Of a stretch of 64,000 nt of DNA, positions 49,384 through 61,530 are shown piece by piece (position 1 is the stretch's first letter; each line of letters opens with the position of its first letter). The notes under the pieces were generated by a model, which was given only the letters and a program-made list of their open reading frames with translations, made no database searches and was not told where the DNA came from. The stretch covers positions 1,550,001 through 1,614,000 of the forward strand of contig VWZX01001949.1 in assembly GCA_013399015.1 (NCBI GenBank), given 5' to 3'. Made by a program: the position numbers and the translations under genes. This stretch comes from Galbula dea (Eukaryota > Chordata > Aves > Piciformes > Galbulidae).

Positions 49384-50497
49384 GGTTTCAGAGGGAAAAT
49401 GAAGAGACAGTTTGATGGTAGAGCAGTGGATGTGGCTTATCTTGATTTCAATAAAGCATTTGACATTGTCTCCCACAGCATCCTTGCAGCTAAACTGAGA
49501 AAGTGTGGACTGAGTAGAGAGGTGGATTGTGACCTAATTGAAAGACAGAAGTCAGATAGTTGTGGTCAGTGGGATGGAGTCTAGTTGGAGGCCTGTATCT
49601 AGTGGAGTCCCTCAGGGGTCAGTACTGGGACCAGTACTTTTCAATCTATTCATTAACAACCTGGATGAGGGAACAGAGTGTGCTCTCAGCAAGTTTGCTA
49701 ATGACACACTAAACTGGGTGGAGTGGCTGACACACCGGAGGGTTGTGCTGCCATTCAGAGAGACTTAGACAGGCTGGAGAGCTGGGCAGGGAGAAATTAA
49801 ATGAAATTCAGCAAGGCCAATTGTCGAGTGTTGCACCTGGGAAAGACCAACCCCATGGATCAGTATAGGTTGGGGACTGAGCTGTTGGAGAGCAGTAAAG
49901 GGGAAAAGGGATCTGGGGGTCCTGGTAGATGGAAGAATGACCATGAGCCAGCAGTGTGCTTTTGCGGCCAAGAAGGCCAATAGGATTCTGGGGTGTATTA
50001 GAAGGGGTGTGGCTAATAGGTCAAGAGAGGTTCTTCTCCCCCTTTACTCTACCCTGGTGAGGCCACATCTGGAATATTATGTCCAGTTCTGGGCCCCTCA
50101 GTTTAAGAAAGTTAGGGAACTGCTGAAAGAGTCCAGCACAGAGCCACCAAGATGATGAAGGGGCTGCAACATCTTCCTTATGCAGAAAGGCTGAGGGAGC
50201 TGAGTCTCTTTAGCTTGAAGAAGAGGAGACTAAGGGGCGACCTCCTCTATGCTTTTAAGTATGTGAAGGGTGTGTGTCGGGAGGATGGGGTCAGGCTCTT
50301 CTCAGTGAAGCCCAGTGACAAGAGAAGAGGCAATGTCTGCAAGCTGAAGCGTAGGAGGTTCCATGTGAATAAAAAAAAAAAATTTCACAGTAAGGGTGCC
50401 AGAGCACTGGCACAAACTGCCCAGAGAGGCTGTGGAGTCTCCTTCTCTGGAGATATTCAAGACCCGTCTGGACACATTTCTGTGTGACCTGGTCTAG
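49384..50497 (+). pseudogene. CR1 ORF2 pseudogene (reverse transcriptase to C-terminus)
   Basis: The RT fingers/palm segment is recognisable in order. DVAYLDFNKAFDIVSHSIL carries motif A with its catalytic aspartate. SGVPQGSVLGPVLFNLFIN carries motif B. FANDT at 49694-49708 stands where the family has FADDT. A C-terminal region follows with SREVLLPLYSTLVRPHLEYY and RLRELSLFSLKKRRLRGDL, then SGDIQDPSGHIS in a shifted frame. The natural TAG is at 50495-50497. Frame changes occur near 49540-49580, between 49801 and 49937, near 50150 and in the A-run near 50370. The D-to-N change and the frameshifts make it nonfunctional. It is a transposon remnant, not a host gene. Confidence 0.9.
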
Positions 50498-50538
50498 GGA
50501 ATCCTGCTGTGGCAGGGGTTTTGGACTAGACGATAGAT

Positions 50539-50625
50539 GATCTTTCGAGGTCTCTTCCAACTCCTAACGTTCTGTGATTCTGTGATCTTTCGAAGTCCCT
50601 TTCAGCTCCTAATATTCTGTAATTC
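50539..50625 (+). repeat. Duplicated CR1 tail segment
   Basis: A 45-base unit at 50539-50583 (starting GATCTTTCGAGGTCTCTTCC) is followed by a diverged second copy at 50584-50625 (starting GATCTTTCGAAGTCCCTTTC). Both end in an ATTCTGT-type tail. The terminal CR1 3' segment is therefore tandemly duplicated. Confidence 0.85.
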
Positions 50626-50628
50626 ATT

Positions 50629-53600
50629 TTGCCTACAGTTTTTCAGTGCAGCACCGAACAAATTCAGTGCTTAACAGCCCCACCTCCTGGTGAAGAAGCG
50701 ATGATAAAACAAACGTTTGGGGCTTTGCTGGGGATATACGTTTCCTGGCAATTTTTTCCATCTCTAGCTTACATAATGTAAAAGTTTTATTTTTTTTTTT
50801 TACTTTTACCCTATATTTATATCTTTTCCTTACTTCAAGGGAATAACATATACACATTTCTTTTCCCCTTAACGTCTCCTTTAAAATAGCTGAAAAACTT
50901 GACAAACCCATTCTCTGTCCTTTTATGTCTTCCTATAGACAAATCCAAAGCTAGAAATAAGGAAAAACTGAACAAAATCTGTGAACTTGTAAAGGTGCTC
51001 TTGTGTACAGTGTGTCCAGGAGTTAAAGAATTAGACAATAAGGAATTCCAAGATGGTGTAAATCTTGGAGAATAAATCATTAGGTGTCAGAAGACCATTA
51101 TCCAGTAGCATGGATCAGGCACCACCTGCCCTTAGGAAGGACATTTCCTGTGTGGCTCTCTTCCTTCTGCAAAAATCTAGGTTTTTATTTAATTTTATTT
51201 CACAGTAATCTCCTAATAGCAATTTCTGATACCTTTTATCCTTTTCCACTGAGTCCTTGCCTCCAAAAGCAGACATATAAAACTCATATAAACCCCAAAT
51301 GGTTAATAACAAGAAGACTGCTGACATCTGGGGAGATGAAAACAACCTACAGTCAATCTTTGGAAGCATCATGAGGACAAATGAAAGGTCAGTGACTTCA
51401 TTGCTAAACAGAGCATGCAAGGAAGGAGCATGGCACATGCATGAAGAGGGGCTGGATGCTTCATGATGAGAGACACCTTCAGTATAAATCATGGGCAAGC
51501 TTGCTTAAGATCTGCCACTTTTACTTTTCTGATTCAGTCTCTGCTTCAACCGGTGTGCCATCTTTAGGCTTGCCAGCACCCCTCTTGCCCCAGCTCCCTG
51601 TCACCTCACATCTTCCACAGTCTCAGGATTCCCATGATTTCAGCTGGCCCTGCAGCACCTTGCAGAGGGGATACTGTGTTTTGCAGAGAGTTGCCTTTTG
51701 AGCAAGGCTTCTGAAAAGCAGGAGAGGTGATGACACCTCAGTCTACCTCATACAGCCTGCTGGGTGGTTGAGGCCTAGTTGGGGTGGGCACAAGCAACAA
51801 GGTCATTCTTTTCTATAATTAAATGCAAATTTTACTATATTAAAGAATGCATTGTAAAACACCACAAAGATCAGGAATAGTGTGCTTTTAGAGGTATAAT
51901 GCAATCTGTCCAGCAAAAACATATTTTAGTTTCCTCATTTGTCTGGAGGGGGTTAAAATGCCTCAGCTAACACTCTCCAACAGCATGCCTTTAAGTTCTA
52001 AGTAAGATCGAGCCTGAAGCTATTGACCCCTGTTGAAATGCAATATATTAGCATCTGAGGGAAACTTTCTTTGCCTGTATCTGAAAGGGGCAAACCAGCC
52101 CTGGGTCCACCATTTAGCCCCACATAATCATTATCCCATTTGCAAGCTTAACAAAGTGCTGCATTAAATTTCAGGAACTATCGATTGCTCTCAAGCTGGT
52201 TTTTATTCAAAATCAATTGTGAGATTTTGTTTTGGGGAAAAACGTAAGAGAGGAAAAAGGAGCAAATGGCAGGATTTAAGAGAAAACACACAAAATTGAG
52301 AGGCATAGGAATGTCATGGGGGTCATAACTGCAAAGACTGAAGTCCCATCTAGCCAAGTCTTTTGTTTTGCTCAGATACTCCAATGCAGGTTGCTTGAGG
52401 CTGCCTCGAAGAGTTTCCAACCTTTACATTGTATAGACAGTTCTCTATGGCTTGCAGTTTATTTTGGTTTAGCAAATAAATTAAGTCACTGGGGAGGAAG
52501 AGAGGAGGGAAGAGAAGGTATCTATGCACATGCCTTAAGGTTGAATTGAACCTTTTATCTTGTTTAAAAGGTTGCCTACAGAAGGGAATAAATAAAGTTA
52601 TTGGGATCTAGGCTTCAGTTCTGCCAGCTTCTAAATCCGTAAGCATACAAAATATTTTTATGCTTAAATAATTTTCCAAAATGTCTGGGACTGGTGCAGG
52701 GGTAAGAGTAGCAGGACTCAAGAACTGATGGAAGAAATTAAAGGTGTTACATAGCTAAAGAAAAAGAAAATGTGAAAGGAAAAATGCAATTACCGTTATG
52801 GTTGTGTTTTAGAGCCTCTAGAACACAACCAGGAGAACAATTTATAACTAATAAACTAAGAAACAATTTGTTTGTTTGTTTTTCTCAAAAGAATGTGTGT
52901 AATCTTGCAAAGTTACCAGTTAATGAATTCTTCATGAGCAGCTCATTGCAGTATTGGACCTTTGAGCTGTGTTGGATTACTCTGTGAAAAGCATTGGAAT
53001 TGCTATGTGGACACAACCGAAATAAAAATTTAATCAAAGGAATTGCTATATGAGCAAATTCTGTAGCAAATAAACAATTCAAGCAGTTTATGATTCCATG
53101 CTAAACATCTTTTTAACAGTTGTTTCCTAATAGTAATTTATTTGGGCTTACTATTCCATTCACAAATGTTTTTTGTCATGTGTTAATGTTGAACGTTTAT
53201 CTACTGTAATTTTTCAATGAGAAAATACAAGTAATAAATTAATAATTATGAAGAATTAACATATATCAATAATACATGAGTGTTAATAAAATAATAATAA
53301 AGGTGGTAGTCAAGAACTGAAAGAAAATACAAAGTCAATTAATTCAATGTGAAGAAAGTATTAAGAAGGATTAAAAGAACTGTGCTGCAAGTAATGTTTT
53401 ATGTGACTGTGAGGAAGCCATGTCACTTTGGGATGTCTTTATTTCCCTTTTTGTTTCTTCATTTACTTTGGCATGGAGCACACTGCTGCCAGCAGAGTGC
53501 CTGGCATGATGGCCATCTTATCCCTGCAATGTCCCCTGGTTGCAGCCGACATCTGAGTAATCAGTTATATAATTTCAGTTCATCATAAATAAAGGTTTCT

Positions 53601-55239
53601 CAGTGTGGAACTACCTTAATGGTCAGGTTTTCTCAGCAGTCACCCACTTCTAGCCTTGAAATGTCACAAGGTTTTTAGAAGATTCACAAAAATCCACCTT
53701 TCTCTGTAAATCTAATGAGAAACACAGTGCTGTTTGTAGAAAAACTAATCAGCTTTTATCATGAGGAGCGGATCTGTGGTTTTGCTATGAAGTCAAACAG
53801 ATGCAGGATCAAGACCTGAGTTCTGCTAACTTTCTTTTTAACATTTTTTTCATTTTTAAGCAAAAAAGCTCTTCAAACTGCTAAGTATCAGAATTATGTA
53901 AGCATTTCTTCATGATGTTATTTCAAATTAGTTCAGTCTATGAACTAAATAGTTTGGCAATTTATCAGTACCAAAAAGAGGAATCTTTCTCAATAGGGCC
54001 TTGCTCCAGAACAAAATATGTACAGAGTCTGACTTCAGACTAAGCAGATAGATGGCAAGGGCAGCACATTTTGGAGAGAGAAGTAGCCAGTACACATGTA
54101 AGGAATTGTGTTATTCAGGTGCCACTTGTCTCCAGCTAGTACAGCCAGACTGAAAGTTTCTGCTGTTGTGCTTACACCCATGTCTGCAGTGCTTCTCCTC
54201 CCAGCCTTGCCAGAATTAATCATGGTTAAGGCAGGATTAACAAGCTCAGCTCTCCCAGGTCTCTCCTTCATCCCATGTCATAGTCCAAGAGCTGTTTCAA
54301 TTTCACCTATCTGTGAGGATACAACAAAGCAGTGGAGTTCTGGGCTCAGAAGCATGCAGGTATCCCTGTGCATCCTTGACATGCAGCCAGTGACTGAAAC
54401 AAAAGGAGAACAGGCAATGAACTATCATGTGTGGGCCTCTAAGAGTGCTGCATTTCTCTGCCCTATTGTGCATGTGGACAGAAAAAAAGAGTGCAAGTAT
54501 TCAACTAGTATTCTGCTGCACATACCTATTTACTTTGAGACTCATCTAACTTGCTAAGCTGAACTGTCTGGATCTAAAGTGACGTAAGTACTAAACTGCA
54601 CTGCAAAACAAGCTGTTTCAGGTTCTGAAGTCAACCAGTGACTTTTGAAAGCTGTTCTGTGGAAAGTTACATTGGAAAATAAAAGCAGCAGAATTTAAGA
54701 GTATCTAACAGCTTTTTTAATGGGTCAACAAATATAAGAAAAGGAGTAAACTGAATTTGATCTAATTTCAAATGAGATTAAAAGTACTAAGATTGAAAAT
54801 AAACAAGAGGAATTCCTTTAATTTACAGGTAATAGATTTATGGAACTCCTTGCTAAAGATTACAGATTGAATAAGGCTGGAAGAGATGTCTGCAAGGTAT
54901 TCCTAAATGGAAGATCATGTCAGCCTCAGGAAATCCCCTCAGATTAAAATAGCTTCAGGCTGCAAGAATCATAACTATTCTTATGCTTTTATGATCTGAA
55001 AAAGGGAGATAACAGCAGGAGGAAAAAGAACTTAAGTCATGTAGTGACATGGAAAGATGGTAAAAAGACTATTTTCACACCTGTGTAAATAAGTCATGCC
55101 CTCTGTCAGCTCTCCCCTTCACCTTTTAACATTTTGAAGGCTCTAGGCCTTTTCGTAACAAGTCTTATATTTGCTTTGATGGAGTGGGTTGTGTCATGTG
55201 GCTTGTAGGCTGCATGAGTGAACACATTAAATTTTGCAG
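50629..55239. other. Single-copy noncoding DNA, about 4.6 kb
   Basis: No gene or interspersed repeat recognised. A T-run lies near 50787-50801. The longest frames, 51115-51498 (-, 127 codons) and 54108-54557 (+, 149 codons), carry no known motif. Confidence 0.5.
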
Positions 55240-55348
55240 ACTGTTTTATGCAAAGCATCTGTCACTTACTTGCCTATGGTTGCCATGGGAGGGACTCACT
55301 GGTGTGGGAGGCCAGTGCTCCTGCACCTGCTCAGGCTATAACCAGCAG
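55240..55348 (+). other. Candidate exon (unproven), 109 bp
   Basis: A perfect donor, CAG|GTAAGT, follows 55348. An AG preceded by ATTAAATTTTGC ends at 55239, but its pyrimidine tract is weak. One frame is open through the interval and includes LPWEGLTGVGGQCSCTCSGY. I do not recognise it, and the weak acceptor makes it less convincing than the other candidates. Confidence 0.15.
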
Positions 55349-57149
55349 GTAAGTGACATACTCAATCCAGTTACTGATCAGGCTCTGTGGGAGAGTAATA
55401 AGAGGATTTCACCCATATGAGAAGATTCCCCAGATCATGGTTTTCCCTTGATGCATGTATCTTTTACAGCTTGGCTTTCACCCTCTGTTTTTACAGCTTA
55501 CTCAAGCTAATTTCAAGCCTTTCTTCATTTTATGCTCAGTACTGAGGAAACTTTCTTTTCACAAACACAGTCCATTAAAGAAAGTCATGCACCATTGACT
55601 TAGCTACAGCTTTGTGAGGTAACTGCTGCTGTTGTCTCTAAAGGGGCTTGCCAGCTTCTCTACCTCTTGCTAGTGTTTTGATTCATTATTCATATGAAGA
55701 GAGAAAAGTATCTAATCTAATCAAAACATTAAGACTATGCCTGTGCTTTTAACTGCCCTTTTTTTTTTCTTTCCAGTTTCACAGAAAAGCTATTACTGTT
55801 TTATAACAAATCTCTCATTATTGGCGATGACACTTAAAATTAGAGAAGGCAGCGCATGCTCCTGCTCAGTTCTTAAGGGAATTGTCTTCTATGCTTTTTC
55901 CTTTCTACTGAATGAGATGTCTAACCATGAAAGTAGGCACTAGGCAGGAAATAGTCAAGCATACAAGCATTTCTAGCTCATTTCTGAGCTAGATGACTTC
56001 CACTGAGATTTTTTTCACCTGCCTATTAATCCTGCTTTCAGACTCCCTAGGAATCAGTACTTGCTGCAGGCGCTTTCATATTTGGAACAAATTCCACAAA
56101 GTTCATGAGGGAAAAAAGACAATGACAAAATGCTACAGAATAATTCCCTTCAAATCCTACCAGAATTTCAGTATGGGTGAATTAAATTTAAATGGGCTTT
56201 GTGGATGATGAACATGAATGGCACAATACTCATTACTGTGCAGCAGAAAATATTGTCTCACATACAGAAAACAATAACTTTTTGAAATGTCAGAGGCTGT
56301 CTGCATACTCTTACACTTCCAGACACCAATGCCTCTCTGTAACAGGTGTTAATGTTTTTGTTTCATTTCTTGATACTGTCCAAACTCATAACACAAGGAT
56401 GATGCACGTCTTGAATTTGAAGGATGCTTATGTTGGTACAAGTATGGCTCAAGCAAAACCTCAGAATTATCTCAAATCGGCTCTCCACTCTTCTACTGAT
56501 GTCATGTTCAAGCACTATGACACAGTGTTTAGAAAGGAAGTAGACTGATGAGCAAACTTGGATCAGCAAGAGATTTCTGAGCAACCAATAATAGTAGTAT
56601 GAGTACTGTCCAATATGATGAGAACCCAGTTTAGAAGTGAGAGTATTGGTATTATTATTAGTAATACTGTAGGAAGAAGTATTCACGATACATTATCTGA
56701 CTAGCCACTTTTGAGTGTTCCAAGGACCTTGCAGCACCTGACAGCTGTAGGTATACAAATTTATCTGCAGCTATTTATTCTGCAGTGTTAGTTGTTATTT
56801 GCTTGAGGGTGATATTATTTCCAGACAGCTTGTGACTTGAACATGATTTGACTGATGCAGAACCAAAAAAATCCTGTGTTTCGCTCATACAGAAAGAGCA
56901 ATATTCCCTAATAGAACTATGTAGCTATTTCTAATTTCATTCTCCTGATCTGGGAAATGAACACTTTTATTTCCCTGTAGAATATTTTTCTTTATGGTTC
57001 CCTTTCACAACCATTCACCAATAAGCTCTGTAGAGGTCAAGGACCTCAACTGAGTTCCCCTGTGGCAAGCTCCCCAGAAACGTGGAGCTCAGCCTCTCTG
57101 ATATTGATGCAAGTCATATTTGTTACTACCCATTCACCTTCTGCATCCT
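55349..57149. other. Noncoding DNA, nothing recognised
   Basis: Open frames up to 118 codons (56192-56548 +) overlap a 107-codon minus-strand frame and have no family features. Confidence 0.5.
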
Positions 57150-57206
57150 ACAGCAGCTTTCCAAGGTCACACAGGAACTGTGGAACAAAACCAAGGATTT
57201 AAAGCA
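57150..57206 (-). repeat. Ancient MIR/CORE-type SINE relic
   Basis: The plus strand reads CAGCTTTCCAAGGTCACACA then GGAACTGTGGAACAAAACC. This is the reverse complement of the SINE block that reads TGTGACCTTGG with a preceding TGCCACAG-like motif. It is a short fragment, and both ends are lost. Confidence 0.5.
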
Positions 57207-59604
57207 AAAGTAACTTTTAGCTGCATTTCAAGATCTGAACCAGAAAACAAGCATTTTTTGTCTTCTTGACCTACTTCAAAACTGCAAGTCAACAGTTTGA
57301 GTTATTCCACAAATACAACAGAAATAGGAATTAGAAATATTAGCATCCCTTCTGCTTTTTATTTCCTTCTTCTGTCTTCTAGATGCAAACAAACAAAATA
57401 CAACTTTTGGTTTATAATAATGGCAAAAGATTTACTGTAAGTAGAAGACTTCAGGGGAAATTAAAGAGAATCCCAAAAGATGTCATTAAACCTGACTAGA
57501 CATGCTTTCAAGGATATTGTTAGCCAGTTTATGAAATTCTTGACAACACAAATTATGTTTTTTAAGAAACTTTTGGACCAGTACTATTAATACTTTAAGT
57601 CTGCTACCCCTTTTAAAAGCATCCTACACCTTTTGTGGAATGAGTGCAACCAAGAGCATTTCTCTCATGAAACATGGATGAAAAACTGGCAACAATCAGA
57701 GATGTTCAAATGATGGATCAAATTCAATAGAGAGTAAGTATTGATTGTGCTGTTCTTCTGTTAAAGAAGCAGCATCTGTGGGAAGACATTGTATCTTTTA
57801 TTATGCCAGCTAGTACAGGTGGGGAAAAAAAAAAAAAACAAACTGGTAAGCCCACAGCCTTTTTTTGTATCAGCTCTTCAGTTATGTCAGTAACTTGCAC
57901 ATTATCATGGCAATGTTTTCACAGCCAAATTGCCTACGGATGTTCCATACTCAAGATTAATTATTAGCATCATCCTCCTGCTACAGCCTAGTGAGGGTAG
58001 GAAGTCTTATAGGCAGTTATTCTGCTTTTGGTACTCTGGGACCAGCTGAAGTGATGTTAGTGACACAGGTAACTACTGGCATAAAGAAGAAAAAAAAAAG
58101 GTTTGGAGGTGCATGCAGAAAGAGCTTTCCATTGTGTATTTGTTTCCTCTTTCTTGAAAGCTGAGAGACCTAGAGAAACATTTAAGACCTGCCATCAATC
58201 TATGTAAGCAAACTTTGGTCTACATAGATAACACTTTGTATTTGCGAATGTACTTGTGTGAGCAAGTGTTTCTCTAGAAAGCTTATTGCATACTTATTTG
58301 CAGCTGAACTGGCTTAACTATTCCATTATTGAATTGCACCATTTAAATACATGGGTTGATCTGTTCTAGAAAATCTTTCAGTTTTGTTTTCCTCAAAATG
58401 GAGGCACTGGAGCATTATGCTCTCCAAGTGATGTGAGAAAATTAGATTAAGTCTTGTGAGCTTGCTTGCTCTCAATGAAATTCAGCTGTAAATACAAAAG
58501 TCAAATGTTGTTGTGAGTGTTTTTACTGTGGGTTGGATCTGTTTTGTGTTTATTGCTGAACACACATAGGCAGAAGAATTCATTCTGCATTGCAGTAAAA
58601 ACAGAAATGTCATTTTTGTGACAGCATGAGAAGAAAGCATTGAACTCCAGAAGTTTTCCCTGAAAAAGTAAGGACATTAAAATGAGGTAAATAACCTTAA
58701 CTTTTTACTTATTTATTTGGGGTTTGAATTTGCAAAGAATCAAAGCCATTGTTTTAACTCACATATTCTCAAAAAATATAATCTCAGTGGGGCCTTGTAA
58801 CTTTTCTAATGAATACCTTCTTCTGTCATTACAAGAACTGAATATATAAAATATTTTCTATTCCTATTATGCATTTTCATCCATAGACTTTTTTTTTTCC
58901 TTTTCCTGTGAACCACACTGATTTATTGACAGTGACAAACACAATGCCTTATTTCCTTGCTAATAATTAGACTTTTGCAATATATGGTGAAATCTGGCGA
59001 GGGGAAAAGAGGCAGAACACTTCCTGAAGGGAAGTTGGTATTAATATGGGGATAACAGTGAAGAAACCTAAGGTGACCACTGTGTTTCAGTCTTCCACAA
59101 CTCTCAGTCATGCATGGACATACACAATCTAATGAAGCAGAAAGGAAGAAAGATGTTTTCTTGCCCTTCTCAGTCACTCCTGTGTAACTCCTCTTACTGT
59201 TATTAACTGTCTTTTTTTTGAAATGACAGTATAGTTTGCAGGTGCCTTAAAGTTTGCCTGACTGATACATAACAGTGAGGCTGAGGCTGTCATATGGAGC
59301 AATTTATATTCCTGATTTACCAGCACCCATCCAAACAGACAAGAAGAAATCTCACTACATCCAAATGCCAACCTGGGAGCAGAATTATATCACTGATTCT
59401 GACAATTACTTAGACACTGTCATGTAGAAGTCACTCAGTAGGAACTTCAAATTGGATGCCATAGACAACATACATTAGTACGATTTTGAACCAGCTAGTG
59501 ATAGAGGAGGAACAGAAAGACTTTATTTATTTGCTTATTTATTTGTAACTTCTGTATATATCACAGGAAAAAAACAAGAGAGGAACACTCTCAGATATGG
59601 TCAT
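57207..59604. other. Single-copy noncoding DNA
   Basis: No gene recognised. An A-run lies near 57825-57838 and a TTTA-rich patch near 59521-59547. Confidence 0.5.
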
Positions 59605-59955
59605 TAGACTGGGGAAAATTGGAACAGATACAAAAGTTGTTACAAAAATAATTAAGAGGGCTGGAGTACATCTTTCTGTGGGAGACCTGAAGAACTGAAT
59701 CTGTTCCGCTTATCAGAAGATGACTGAGAGATGAATTGATTACAAAATGCTTACAAGAATGAGGAGAAAATAGAGCTCCTTCGACTAGAGAAGAAAAGCA
59801 TAACAAGAATTAATGACTACAAGCTTCAAGCACACAAATTGAAATTGGAAATTTGGTACATATTTTTAAAAATGAGGTTGATTGGCCAATAGGTTAAAAC
59901 TCCTAAAGGAAATGTTGCACACTTTAGTTTTGATTGGATGATATGCTAAAATTGT
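59605..59955 (+). mobile_element. Ancient L3-like CR1 LINE
   Basis: Blocks in L3-type CR1 order are recognisable. GACTGGGGAAAATTGGAACA is followed by ACAAAAATAATTAAGAGGGC and GAAGAACTGAATCTGTTCCG. Then come AAGATGACTGAGAGATGAAT, AGCATAACAAGAATTAATGA, AAATTGAAATTGGAAATTTG and TTTTGATTGGATGATATGCT. A deletion removes part of the ORF2 end. The element is old, with many substitutions and indels and no open frame. Confidence 0.75.
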
Positions 59956-61462
59956 CTGTAAGGCTACTAGTTGCAGATCATTAGTTGCAGAATAACACTT
60001 GTGTCATGACATGTGAGCAGTGTGCCAGGACATGATTGTTCTGCTTTCTTCTACCTATACCTGTGTTCATCTATGCCAATGCTTTTGTAATCTCTGCTCA
60101 TTTTCCCTAACAGTCCCTGTCCTCAGATGTCACAAGCATTGTTTAAAACACAGACTTGGAAGTCCAAAGAAATTTCTCTTTAGAAGATATGGTGTGTTCA
60201 CTATAGAGGAGTCATCCTCAAACTGTGAGCTGCAACCATGCTGTAGTACTTGACCTGGTAGCCAGGGATTATTCTCCAGAGTGAGCACATTTAACAGCAT
60301 ACCTACAACCATCTGTGCTATGATCTCAACACCAAAAGGACAAGTAAGAGACCATAACTACGGCTGCTGCTGCAAAGATAGCCTGCAAGAAAGACAAGGT
60401 GGTTAATGGGCACTGTAGTGATGCAGGGACTGTCCCTACAGTGAGTGCATCCTAAATGGAAAAAAGGATATTAAAGCTTAACATCCTAATACATTTTCTG
60501 AGGCCAGTTTTCTTCTTACAAGAATGGATCATCATCTAGACCTACATGGAAAAGAAAATCACCCAAAACATTACATGATTTATTGCCAGCGAGGACACAT
60601 TGACGTGATTAGGATGGGTAACACCTGTTCTTCTTTGTATATTCTATCTTCTTTTGATGTAAATGCTGGGTTTGTACCTAAAATAATTAAGTATACAAAA
60701 ATAAACGTTCAGAAGGTTTTACATAACTGTGTGGCTCCTCCTGACTTCTGAAAAATTAATCCACCAACCTGGCTGTGTGGAAATGAGCTTTAGAGTCCCA
60801 GCCTCTTCTGTAAAACATACACATTTAGAGACTTAAATACCACTGGATTTGCAAATTAACTGTCTTAAGATCAGGACTTATGCACAGACAATGCAGCTGG
60901 ATCCCTCTATTCACAGAGAATCAGCAGCAAGACTGGCTGCTTCCAGATCTTGTAGTGCACTTCTGTGGGCCTATCGTTCTTATTAGGGCTGTGTGATTAT
61001 TTTTAGAGCAGTGGCTGAGACTGGAGATCTAGTCATAGCAAGGAGTGCTGGATCAAAAACTGGTTGGTCAGAGGGGCTAGTGGAAAACTGGATTTTCCAC
61101 AAGCCTTTTTTTTGTGGGGAGGTGGTATCTATTGTCCGATACAACTTTAACATTGAAGCACAAATATTGCCCAAAGGTGCAATAATTGAAAGTTCTGTAT
61201 TTCAAAGTTTTGCCAGAGCACCTCATGATAACTATAATCCATTTGCATCATTCCACCTTTTACTACTAAACCGTATCTCTCATGATTCACTGAAGGTGAG
61301 AACACACAGAGTACAGTCTTTTTGTTCTGGTGAAGACCATATGAGTCATCAGACAAGACATAAAATAGCCTGCTAATCTACAGAAATGAGATACATACAT
61401 ATTAAAGCTATACTGTCTGAGAAATATCCTGGAAGTGTTTCCAAATGGGTGGAGTTGACAAA
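59956..61462. other. Noncoding DNA, nothing recognised
   Basis: The plus-strand frame at 60993-61376 (127 codons) has no family features. Opposite-strand frames overlap it. Confidence 0.5.
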
Positions 61463-61530
61463 CCTAGGTTAATGGTTGGCCTTAATGATCTTAAAGGTTT
61501 TTTTTCCTATCAGAATGACACTATGATTTC
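61463..61530 (+). mobile_element. CR1 LINE 3' terminus fragment
   Basis: CCTAGGTTAATGGTTGGCCT then TAATGATCTTAAAGGTTTTT and CAGAATGACACTATGATTT match the CR1 terminal block GGTTGGACTTGATGATCTTA plus AAGGTCTTTTCC with the ATTCTATGATT tail. It is diverged. Confidence 0.7.

Larger units (their letters stand above)
49384..50628 (+). mobile_element. CR1 LINE, largest copy, 5'-truncated
   Basis: About 1.25 kb of CR1 in plus orientation. It runs from the middle of the ORF2 reverse transcriptase through the ORF2 C-terminus and 3' untranslated region to a tail of ATTCTGTGATTCTGTGATC type. The upstream border at about 49384 is a 5' truncation, the usual outcome of LINE insertion. The copy at 33160-33412 is the same subfamily. 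The last part of the tail is duplicated (see the repeat entry at 50539). Confidence 0.95.

Noticed and set aside
51115..51498. 127-codon minus-strand open frame
   Set aside because: No domain; overlapped by plus-strand frames; composition typical of noncoding sequence.
54108..54557. 149-codon plus-strand open frame
   Set aside because: No recognisable domain or motif. A minus-strand frame overlaps it, and the length is within what 64 kb of noncoding DNA can give by chance.
60993..61376. 127-codon plus-strand open frame
   Set aside because: No known motif, and overlapping minus-strand frames are equally open.
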